Of a stretch of DNA of 64,000 nt, positions 46,301-58,300 are shown piece after piece (positions within the stretch are counted from its first letter, which is position 1; each line of letters begins with the position of its first letter). The notes beneath the pieces were generated by a model that did no database searches, had not been told where the DNA came from, and saw only the letters and a program-made list of their open reading frames with translations. This stretch comes from Delphinapterus leucas. Its lineage: Eukaryota > Chordata > Mammalia > Artiodactyla > Monodontidae. The position numbers were made by a program, and so were the translations under genes. The stretch is taken from NCBI RefSeq assembly GCF_002288925.2, contig NW_022098076.1, forward strand, positions 91,171,933 to 91,235,932, in the 5' to 3' direction.

Positions 46301-49300
46301 TGTCTCTGTCTTACGAGATTAAGGAGATGCTGTGTTGTCTGAACAACCTCAGGTATGAAGCAACTTGGGCAAACACTCCCCACCCCACCACCATCCCTCA
46401 TCCCCGTCTTTGATAATGATCAAGGTGACAAGCTGTTATGGGGCCTAAGGTTGACAGCACACAGAAAAAGTGGCTTGAGCCAAAAGGCAGGAGTTAATAG
46501 AGATGAACCCATCAAGGGCTGTTGAATGAATGTCATTTTAACTTATTTCTAAAGAGGGAAGTGGGACTCTGAGCCTACGTCCCGAACACCGCTCCCAGCC
46601 ACCTCCAGCATCTTCCCGAAGCGCTGGCTTTCCCACTCGCCTCGCAGGTGCAGAAAGGTGCCGAGTGCCTCAGCCCGGGCTTCCTCCCTGCTCACCTCTT
46701 CCTTACCCTTTCACACCACCTGCCAAGCCGCCCTGCACCCCATGAGACAGAACCAGCTCCAGGCTTTCGTTCTCCCACGTCCCTCCTCACCATCCGTCTA
46801 GTTGCACAAAGCCCTCAAAAGTGGTATTTCACAGCCTCTGGTTCTGAGCTGGGCGGTCAGTGCATTCCCCAGCACATGGTCTTCTTATTTATTTTTAGAA
46901 GAATGTTATCTTTAGTCCTTGCAACAAATCTGTGTTGTAGGTGGAGTTTGCAGTGGGGGGAATTGAGGCTTAGAAGAAGACCAGTGATTTGCATAGGGCC
47001 ATCCAGCTCAGAGGTGGCAGAGCAGAGACCCTGGCTGCTGTGTGTGGCTTACTTCTCAGTCACTCTACCTGCCCGGCTGCTCTTCCCGTTGGTACTATTT
47101 GTTAAGCACCTTCTATGAGCTGGGCATGGTACTAGGCATTTCCCGTAAGTTCTCTCTAAACTTCTCATTCATTGGCTCATTCAATAAGTAGAGAATTTCC
47201 CCCATGCTCTGTACGCCAGCAGCTTGTCAAGGCGAGGGGGAGCGTCTCTTCTCTGAGCACTCCACAGGATTCCTGGACAGAATCCCTGATAGAACACTGA
47301 AGGCAGCAGAAGGCCAAAGAGGTCTCCTGGCCCGTGGACCTCGTGCTATACAACAACACACAACAGGAACCTGCTGCTCGTCCAGCCCTGTGGGCACCTC
47401 TGCGCCATAGATTTCATTCTCCCTGGTTTTCAGTGAAGATGTGTTTGAGGGGTCAGCAGTGATCTCAAGGGCGGGGACCTGGGATGTGATGGTGACGCCA
47501 CAGAACATGCTGCTTGAGATGTGAACCCCAGCTACCGCTGCCTAAGAGAATGAGTCAACGACCTAACGATGGTACTGAAAGACAACAGTGACAAAGAAGT
47601 ACTAAACGTAAGGCGAAATTCACAAAGATCCCTTAAAGTTTTTCGAGGGGAAACAGACATTGCTTCTAAGCCCTTTGTCAGGTATGCTCAGCATGTGTCT
47701 CCTGAGCGACGGTTTCAGTGGCTGGAAGTCGCCGGAGTCCTTGGACAATCCTTCACTGTCCTCCTCCCATGGTTGCTGCCCGAATCCCTTCTGACAGACG
47801 GGAGGGGCTTCGCGCCAGGCAGTGTGCTCAGCGAGAGTAATGGGTGTCATGAACCAGTCTTGTTGAATCATCATTATGCTGCTTTTCCTACTCGGAGTTG
47901 ACGCAGAGGCAGATGGGCTGGAGACGTGTCCCCGGGGCAGGGTGGCTGGAGCCCGAAGCCTGGGTCCGCTGGTGGGGGCAGGCAGATCGGCTGGATGCTG
48001 GGCAAGGCAGGAATGGGGGGAGGCAGGGGACAGAGGGGAGAGACCTGGGAGGAAAACACAGCCGTGCTTTCCATTGAAAGGAGGCTCCCTCTGTGGATCG
48101 ACTCCCCAGCTGGCTCCAAATGAAGGGTGGGGAAGCCGCTGCCCTGACTTTGATGGAGGAGTGGCTCCACTTGGTTTCCCGGGACCTTCTGCTGAGCCTC
48201 TCCTTGGGGAACCTGCCACCCGCCCCTTTCTGCTCTGTATTTTCTTCTCCCTCCCTTTCTCCCGGGATGCTAAGCTGTGAGACGATCAAGCATAACGGTT
48301 TACAATTGAAAGGGCTGATGTGAATGGACAAATGCTTAAGGGTAGTGGGGAGATGGAGAGAGAACTTGCTGGCCATTTCCATCCTTGCGTTTTCCCTTGG
48401 AGCAACAGCTGCCGTTTAATTTGCTTCGGAAGTGTTGGACGGTTGTGGCCGTTGCGGGTATTTTCGGCAAATTCTCCCCGGACAGCGAGTGAAATGCTGC
48501 CTTTTGGGGGACTGAGGACTGATTTAGGGAGCAAACTTAGAGAAGTTATAGCTCCACTGTTTGCTTCACTTGCCCTTGAAGGAGTATCTGACTTTCTGGA
48601 AGCTTCACCAGCGTCCCCTCCTCAACAAGAAATGGGCAACCTTCCTCTCCTTCCCCGGTCCCAGCACACTGGATGAAGAGGGAGACCCAGAGGCATCAGA
48701 GTGAGGTGAAGAGAAGGCGGAGGAAAAGTGAAATAAAAGACTCTACTCTCTTTTTAGGCAGGGATGAGGGTGAGGTGGCGGGGGGGAGCTGGGACTTGTA
48801 TGAGAGAACAGTTTTATATGCATGCATTTTTTAAGTCAGGTAAATTTGCATACAGAGAAACGCACAGGTGCAGAAATCGGCAAAGGAATACAAGTTTGTA
48901 ACCAACATCGCAGTCAAGACGTAGCATATTTTCATCTCTCCAAGAATTTCCTTTGTGTTTGCTACCAGCCAGTCATCACCCCCACAGGCAACCATGGTTC
49001 TGAGTTCTCTCACCATGTTGTGTCTTTTCTAGAATTTTCTACTTTTTTGTGTCTGGCTTCTTTAGCTCCACAGAATGTCTTTGACGCTCATCCACATTGT
49101 TGCATGCGTGAGTAACTCATTCTGGTTTATTTCTGAGTCATATTTAATTGTATGGACTTACCATAATGAAAAAATTCATTCTCCTTTTGATACTGATGGG
49201 CATTTGGGTATTTCCATTTTTTGGCTATTATGAATAAAGCTGCTATGAACATTTCAATGTAAGTTTTCTTGTGGACGTACGTTCTCATTTCTTTTGGATA

Positions 49301-52300
49301 AATATCTAGAAGTGGAATTGCTGGTAGGTGTATATTCAACTTTAAGAGAAACTGCTGAACAGTTTTCCAAGGTGATTACATCATTATACACTCCTAACAG
49401 CAGTGTATGACGTTTCCGTTGCTCCACATTCCTGCCAGTGTTTGGTGTTGTCAGTCTTTTTGACTTTTGCCACCCTTACGGGTGTAACGTAAAGCATATT
49501 TCCTCATGGTTTTAATTTGCATTTCCCTGATGACGAATGACGTTGAGCACCTTTCCATTTGCTTATTGGCCATTTGTATATCTTTCCTGAGGTGTCTGAT
49601 CAAGGATTTTGCCCAGAGGGTGAAGGTTTGATTTGGCCTGGATTACCTCTTTTAATTCCTGACAGCGAGTTGTCTGTATTCAAATAGAACTCGGCAAGTG
49701 ACCAGAAAGCTGAGGAATCTGCCTGACATGCCAGAAGTGGCAAGGAAGGAGGATAAACCTACGATAGAACATGTTTAAAGGTCGTGATTAGAGATGAGCA
49801 GAGCTACTTTCTGACTATTAGCAGTTTTTGAAAAAATTAGGTTAACAAGGGAGGAGCTATCTCTCAACATCCGTCTCTCTTATGGCACTTGGTTTTCAAA
49901 CGTGGCTCTGACAGTTTACACTGTGCCACTTTAACGGCAAAACATGGGCTGTTGGTGAGCCTCAGGTTTCTAACCTGTAAACTGGGGATAACATGTCTTG
50001 CAGGCCTGCGGGGAGGATTATAGCACGTAAGACACTTGCAAGTGCTCAGAATGTGAAGTTCTGGACTTCCCTGGTGGTCCAGTGGTTAAGACTCCGTGCT
50101 TCCACTGCAGGGACGCGAGTTCGATCCCTGGTCAGGGAACTGAGATCCCACGTGCCGCATGGCAGAAAAGGAAAAAAAAAAAAAAGTGAAGTTCTTCTAC
50201 CAATATCAAATCATACAGTGGGAGTAGCCCCTAACTGACACCTTGTTCTTTAATATTCCTTGAGACGCCTCAAAGTCCTGTTGAACCAGACCGTGTTTCC
50301 TCCCCTCCACTAGAACGACGATCAGTCACTCATCTGGGAGGTGGAGAGTGGACCGTTTAGTGGAATATACATCGATGCTCATGAGCTGGAACCTCATGCA
50401 AGCAAACCTCCTGTTATTAGGCAAAGGCTTTTGGGGTTGGGGCGAGGACTCAGAATAGTTGTCCCTGTTCAAATCCTGACCAGAGAGTGCCTTTCTTTCC
50501 TCAGAAAGAGTCATACTTCATTTCTCTCTGCCCAGATTTCAACCTGCCAGGTCTGAGTTAGAAAAGAATTGTCCAATGATTTTCTTCAGTAATTTTTTTT
50601 CCTCCCAAGATAATTAGATGCTTCCACAAGTGCAATTCTGGCTTACGAATGAATTTTTATTTAGTTGAATTGACACAACTGGGACCAAGAAGTAAACTTG
50701 CATGCTTTTTAACTAATACGTTTGTAAAGGAAGCAAACCCTCCTCACTTTTGTTTAAATCAAGACAGCTTTAGATGAGAAAAAGAATCAGGACTCTATTC
50801 ATTCTTTTCTCATTTTAATTATCTCAGAATTTTAAAAAGGTCAAGGAGAGGAATCTGATAATAAATAGGGCGAGGCTTGCATGCAGGCTACTAACGTGAA
50901 GAGAGTAACTTTACTGGAACTTTTCTTTTTGGGAAAATCTCTTCAAAAGGCTCCTAGATTAAAGCTCCGATATCCCTTTTTGTGTGTTGAATTCTGAATT
51001 CTGAAGCTTGCTGGTTGGAAGGAAGCACAGATAATTTTTTTTTAAATCCCAGGAACTCAGAGACTCAAAGGTTTTAAAGTCCTGCACCCATGGAGAATTG
51101 CTGACTAAAAGGGGATGCAGCAGAACTGGGTCCCTAGGTGTGGAGACCATTGTCATCAAGAGTAAGAAAACGAAGTGGCTCTGTATGTAGGTCAACGACC
51201 CCCTCTCTACTGTAAGGTAAAAAAATTAAGGATGACCTAAAATCTACTATGTATAAAAAGGTTCTGGAGAAAGTAGCTCTTTCCTGTCAAAGTGATAATG
51301 TTTATACTACTTGAAGCCAGACCTCCTCAGAGTCTAACTTTAGGGGGACTCTTCAGAGCTGAAAAGCCGTAGTCTAAACCTCAGGCCCTTTCTGACATCT
51401 GTTAACTTTTATCCTTCAAGGTAGTTGGCTATGTTATTGTAGAGGTGTTCAAGGGGACCCGCCAGCATCTTCCATCAAGTCATTGATATTCTAAGTCAGC
51501 TGTTGCATAGTTCTGCCTGAACTTCTGGTGTGTTCATCGCATATCTTAAACTTTCCCCCAATAACGTGGGTTTAACTAAGTCAAGACTGTCAAATGAAAT
51601 CACCAGGGAGAAGGAGTCATGTAGAGAGACATAAGGAGACAGAAGAGAAAATGAGAAGAAAAAGAACAAAGAGGAAGAGAAAGACGAAAGAAAAGAGATT
51701 TTAAAAGCCCCATGTTAATACAAAGACATTTTAAAGGTCTTTCTTTATTAAACAATGTGCTAGATGTGAATGATTTCTGAAAAACCAGCTGAAGCCAGGA
51801 AATGAGTTTCTATCACACAGTGTATAAGCCGAGTAGCTTGAATGGTCTGCATACGCCTCAGCTCCAAATGTAAGCTTGTTGGTTTGTCTTAAGGGCTGTT
51901 GTCAGGATTCACAATATTTTGTGTTCTGAGTAGGTGATACATCCTCATTTCTTAGTAAAGAACAATATTTTTCTAATACTGTAAGGTGGAAGTTTGGAGC
52001 CCAAGGTATGAAGAAAACTTGGTTTTTAAAACTCCTTCTATTTTAAAATTATTTTAGATTTACAGAAGAGTTGCAATGATAGTGCAGAGAGTTCCCAAAT
52101 GCTCTTCATCCAGCTCCCTCTAAAGTTCACATCTTATATTATTATGGTACCTTTGCCCACATTAAGAAATTAACATCAGTCCAAAACTATTAACTGACTT
52201 TGTTTGACTTTCACCACTTTTCCCACTAATGTTCACGTTCTGTTCCAGGATCCAATCCAGGATACCATGCTGCATTTAGAGAAGTTAATTTTGAACAAGA

Positions 52301-55300
52301 GAAAAGTAAATATAGACATGCATTCTTGGGGGTGGGTGGGAAGCATGGTGTGTTCCTAGACATGCAATATCATCAAATGGGTTATATTTTCCATAGGAAT
52401 ATGTTATAATTGGAAGTATGTTCTTGACTAGAGATATTACTGGGAATAAATGATAGATGACCAACAAATATGGAGATAAAAGAAACCACAAACCCCATAT
52501 TAATTAAAAATAGTGAAATGTTTTTTCAGTTCTCGTAAGATAGACACAATGATTATACAAGAGGCCTCAGGAATTGCAGTCAGCACCTACGTAATTTTTA
52601 ACTATATGCAAGGTGCTCTTCTAAACATTTTTCCTACATTAGCTAATTTAATTCTCATAATAACCACCCTACATAGTAGGCTCAAATATTACAGTGAGAC
52701 ACAGAAAAATGAAATAACTTACCCAAGCTTGCACAGCTAGTAAGTGTTGGAATTGGGATTCAACCCAGACCTCAGATGTAGCAAACTATGTACTTGTAAC
52801 ATATAAAATTGTAGGGTATAAAAATATGATGAAAACTGAGTGCAATCAATGTAAAACTGCCTAATAATTTTGCCCGTTTTCTTAGTATATAGAAAGACAT
52901 TTGTTTTGATTTGATTGGCTTATGTCCTTTAATAGAGCTGGTGCCTCTTTCTCTCCTAGAAAATTTCCAGTAGAAATTTACCAGCCCACACTCTCAACTT
53001 CCGTGCACATAGTGGATTCTACATATTCTTGGCTCAGTGGCTAGCACACTGCTGTAAATTACCTTCCTCTCCTTTGAAACAAAAAGCATCTTGTAGGAAT
53101 AGACTGTGTATAACACAGCACAGCCCCAGCACCTTGTAGAGTTCAACAACTTGCGATTGAATGCTTGTAGGGAAGGAATCATTATTGGATGAACTTAGAG
53201 CTGTACTTTTCAAAAATAGATGGGGTTTCTATAATTTTGTCACCAGATGGCAACTTTGTACACCAGCAAATCATCTACCAAATGACTCAAGGATAGAAAT
53301 TGTAAGTTAAAGTGAGGTAGAAGTTAATCTTTATTTAGTATCCATGCAGAATAGCTATCTACTTACAGCTTTAAAAAAATCATTGAGAAATATATTCATA
53401 AGCATTTCTACTTTGACTCTTATATCTACATATCTTATCTCTCACAACTATGCCTTATGTGAATCTGAATTTTACAAAATGAACAACGTTAAAATAAAGA
53501 AAATGTTATTCGTACCCAGATGATAGAATTGATAGAAACATTAAAATAGTGATTAGAACTGTATTCCATATATCTGAGAAGCTAGAGGAAAGATTGAACA
53601 TGTTAAGTAAAGACATGAAAGATATTTTTAAAAGACCTAAGATTGGGCTTCTAAAGTTGAAAATTATAATGTCTGAGATGAAAAATACACTGGATGGGAT
53701 TAACGGCAGATTAGGGATTTCAGAACAAAATGTAAATCAATTACATAAGAAAAAAATGCAAAAAAAAAAAAAAACCAGAGCATTAGTGAACTGTGGAACA
53801 ACTTCAAGTGGTGTAACATATATGCAATTGGAGTCCCTGAGGCAGAGGAGGGGATCATATAGAAAATATGTGAAGGGATAATTGCCAATAATTTTTCAAA
53901 TTTGACGAAAAGTATAAACCCACAGATCCAAGAAATCAGTAAATCTCAAGGACAGGAAACATGAAGAAAACTATATCAAAGCACATCATGATCAAATTGC
54001 TTAAAACCAGTGAAACAGAGAAGACATTAAAGCCAGAAAAAAAGGACACTATATACAAAAGAACGAAGATCAGATAGATAGAAGATTTAAAGATTAACAT
54101 TTCAAGTTAGGGCTTCCCTGGTGGCGCAGTGCTTAAGAATCTGCCTGCCAATGCAGGGGACACGGGTTTGAGCCCTGGTCTGGGAAGGTCCCACATGCCA
54201 TGGAGCAACTAAGCCCGTGAGCCACAACTACTGAGCCTGCACGTCTGGAGCCTGTGCTCCGCAACGGGAGAGGCCGTGACAGTGGGAGGCCCACGCACCA
54301 TGATGAAGAGTGGCCCCCGCTCGCTGCAACTGGAGAAAGCCCTTGCACAGAAATGAAGACCCAACACAGCCAAAAATAAAAATAAATAAATTTATTAAAA
54401 AAAGAAATAAATAAAAATTCAAGTTAGATGACAGTGGAGCCATGAGTGTAAAACACTGAAAGAAAAAAAGAACCTGTCAACCTAGAATTCTCTACCCAAC
54501 AAAAGTACCTTTCAAACACTCAGATGAAATAAAGACTTTTTCAAACATACAAACTCCAAAAGGACTCATCACCAGCAGACCTTCACTATAAGAAATATTA
54601 AAGAAAGTCCTCCAAGCAGAAGGAAGATGATGCCAGATGGAATCTTCAGTCTATACAAAGGAATGAAGGGAACTGGAAATAGGAACTACATGGGTAAACA
54701 TAAAAACGTTTTTTCTTATTATTTCAATATATTTAACAGATAATTGACTTTGAACAAAAATAATAACAATGCATTGTGGGACTTATAAACAGAAGTAAAA
54801 TCTATGATACCAATAGTGCAAAGGTCAGGAGGAGAGAAATGGAAGTATAGTGTCATATGGTGTTTTTTTTTTTTTTTTTTGTGGCCTCTCACTGTTGTGG
54901 CCTCTCCCATTGTGGAGCACAGGCTCCGGAGGCGCAGGCTCATTGGCCATGGCTCACGGGCCCGGCTGCTCCGCGGCACATGGGATCTTCCCAGACCGGG
55001 GCACGAATCTGTGTCCCTGCATCGGCAGGTGGACTCTCAACCATTGCGCCACCAGGCAAGCCCTGGTTTTTATATTATACATGAAGTAGTATAATACAAC
55101 TTGAGGGCAGACTGTGGTAAAGATGTATACTATAAACCCTAAAGCAACTACTAAAATAACAGAGCCAAAAGTTATATATAATAAGTCAAAAAGGGAGATA
55201 AAGTGGAATCATGAAAAATACTCAGTATAGAAGAAAGTAGAAAAAGAAGAAAAGGGAACAAAGAGTGGATGAGATGAATAGAAAGAAATAACAGGATTTG

Positions 55301-58300
55301 AACATAATCATATCAAAATCCCATTAAATGTAAATGATCTAAACACCCAACTAAAAGGCAAATACTACCAGATTGGATTAAAAAAGACTCAATTATAACC
55401 TGCCTACAAGAAATCCACTTTAAAAATAAAGACACAAACTGAGCACGGCCTTCAATCAATAGTCAGCAAGGAACTGAGACCTTCAGTCCAACAGTCCCAA
55501 AGAACTGAATTCTGCCTATAACTATATGAATTTTATAGCAGATTCTTCCCCAGTTGACCCTTCAGGTGAGACCCTCGCCCTTGTTGACACCTTGATGGCA
55601 GTCATATGAGAGACTCTGTAGTAGAGGACCCAGTGAAGCCACACCCAAACTCTACCCACAGAAACCATGAGACAATAAATGGGTGTTGTAGTAAGTCTCT
55701 AAGTTTGTGGTAATTTGTTACACAGCAACAGATAACTAATGCAGATGGAAAAGGGTATACTATGCTAACACTAATCAAAGGAAATCTATATTAATGTCAG
55801 ACTGGATATTTTAATATCAGACAAAGGAGAGTTTAGAGCAAAGAATATTACCAGAGATAAAGGATATCTTTTAATAATGATGTCAGTTCTTCAAGAGGCA
55901 ATAACAATGCTAAACATCTATGTAACTAATAATAGAGCTTCAAAATATTTGAAACAAAACTGATAGAACTGCAAAGAGAAATAGACAAATCCATGATTAT
56001 GGTCAAGGATTTCAACACTCCTCTTTCAATAACCTGTAAAACAAGTAGGCAGAAAATCAGTAAGGGTATAGGAGTTTTACACAACATTATTAAGCAACTT
56101 GACTTAATTGACATTTATACAACACACCACCCAACAACTGCAGAATATGCATTCTTTTCTGGTGCACATGGAAATTTTACCAAGATAGAATATATTTTGG
56201 ATCATAAAACTAGACTCAATAAATTTCAAAGAGTAAAGTGATACAAAGTAAGTTCTCTCACTATAATGGAATTAAATTAGAAATAAATAATAGAAAGATA
56301 TCTGGAAAGTACCCAAATATTTGGAAACTAAATAACACGTTTTTATACAAACTATGTTTCAAAGAAAAAAAAATCAAAAGGACAAAATTTAAAGGAAAAT
56401 TAGAAAATATTTAAAACTGATTGAAAGTGAAATTTTAATATATTAAAACTTGTGGGATTCAGCTAAAGTAGTACATAGAGGGTACATGTATAACACTGAA
56501 AGCCTATATTAGAAAATAAAAATCATCAAAGACATCAGCTTCCATCTTAAGAAATAGAAGAACAAGAACAAATAAAACTCAATGTAAGTAAAGAAAGGAG
56601 GACAATAAAGATCCTATCAAGAATCAATGAAAAATAAAACAGTAAAACAAGAAAGAAAATCAGTAAAACCCAAAACAAGACTGAACAGGGAAAAAAGAAT
56701 AAAAGTCACAAATTCCAGTATCATGAATGAGAGTGATGATTCTACAGATTCTGCAGCCATTAAATGGATAATAGGGGACAACTTTATGACAATAAATTTA
56801 ACAACTTAAGTGAAAGAGATAAATGTCTTGAAAGATACAAGCTATCAAAGCTCACTCAAAAAGAGAGAAATATCCTGAATAGCACTATAGCCATTAAAGA
56901 AATTGAATTCATAGCCAAAAACCTTCTCATAAAGAAAACTCCAGGCCAATATAGCTTCACGGATGAATTCTACCAAACATTTAAGGAAGAAATAATAACA
57001 ATTTTGCACAAGCTCTTCCAGAAAATAGACAAGAAGGGGACACTTCTCAACTCATTTTTGAGGCCAGCATTACTCAGATATCAAAACCAGACAAAAAAAT
57101 TACAAGAAAAAACTACAGATCAATACCTTTCATGAACATAGATGCAGATTGAAAAAACTTCAGCAAATCAAACCTAGCAATTTATAAGCTGTTGTCTGAA
57201 GAATGCAAGGCTGGTTTAACATTTGAAAATCAATCAGTGTAAATAATTATATTAACAGACTAAAAAATACACCATATGATCAACTCAATATATGCAGAAA
57301 AAGCATTTAGAAAATTCAATATCCATTCATAGTAGAAACTCAGCAGAGTAGGGATAGAAAGGCACTCTTTCAATCCGAAAAATGTCATCTACATCTAATA
57401 TCATACTTAATGGTGAAAGATTTAATTCCTCTAAGATTACAAATAAGGAAAGTTGTCTGCTCTCGTTACTTCTATTCAACATTGCACTGGGGGTTTTATC
57501 TAGTGCAATAAAGCAAGAAAAAGTACTACAAGGCATCCAGATTGGAAAAGAAGTAAAACTCTTTTTATTTGCAGATGTCATGATTGTCTACATAGAAATC
57601 TTATGGAATCTATGATAGGCTACTAGAACAGTTAGTAAGCTTAGCAAGGTTGCAGGTTTCAAATTAACATACAAAAATAACTTCTTATCAATTTATATAG
57701 TAGCTACCACAACAGAGATTTGAATAAAAATATCACTTTCAGGGCTTCCCTGGTGGCGCAGTGGTTGAGAGTCTGCCTGCCGATGCAGGGGACGCGAGTT
57801 CGTGCCCCGGTCTGGGAAGATCCCACATGCCGCGGAGCGGCTGGGCCCGTGAGCCATGGCCGCTGGGCCTGCGCGTCCGGAGCCTGTGCTCCGCAACGGG
57901 AGAGGCCACAACAGTGAGAGGCCCGCGTACCGCAAAAAAAAAAAAAAAATTGTTAAAAAAAAATCACTTTCAAAAGCATCAAAAATATGAAATACTTAGG
58001 GATATATCTGACAAAATATGTGCAAGCCCTGCACACTAAAAACTATAAAACAAAGCTGAAAGAAACTAAAGATCTAAATTATTGGAGAGATATACCAGGT
58101 TCATGGGTTGAAAGATTCAATATTTTTAAGTCAAGTCTCCCCAAACTGATCTATAGATTCACATTAACCTCAGTCAAAACCCAGCAGCATTTTTTGTAGA
58201 AATTGACAAACTGATTTTAAAATTTATGTGGAAACGCGAAGAGGCTAGAACAGCCAAATCAACTTCGAAAATGAAGAATGATGCTGGAGAACTTATACTA

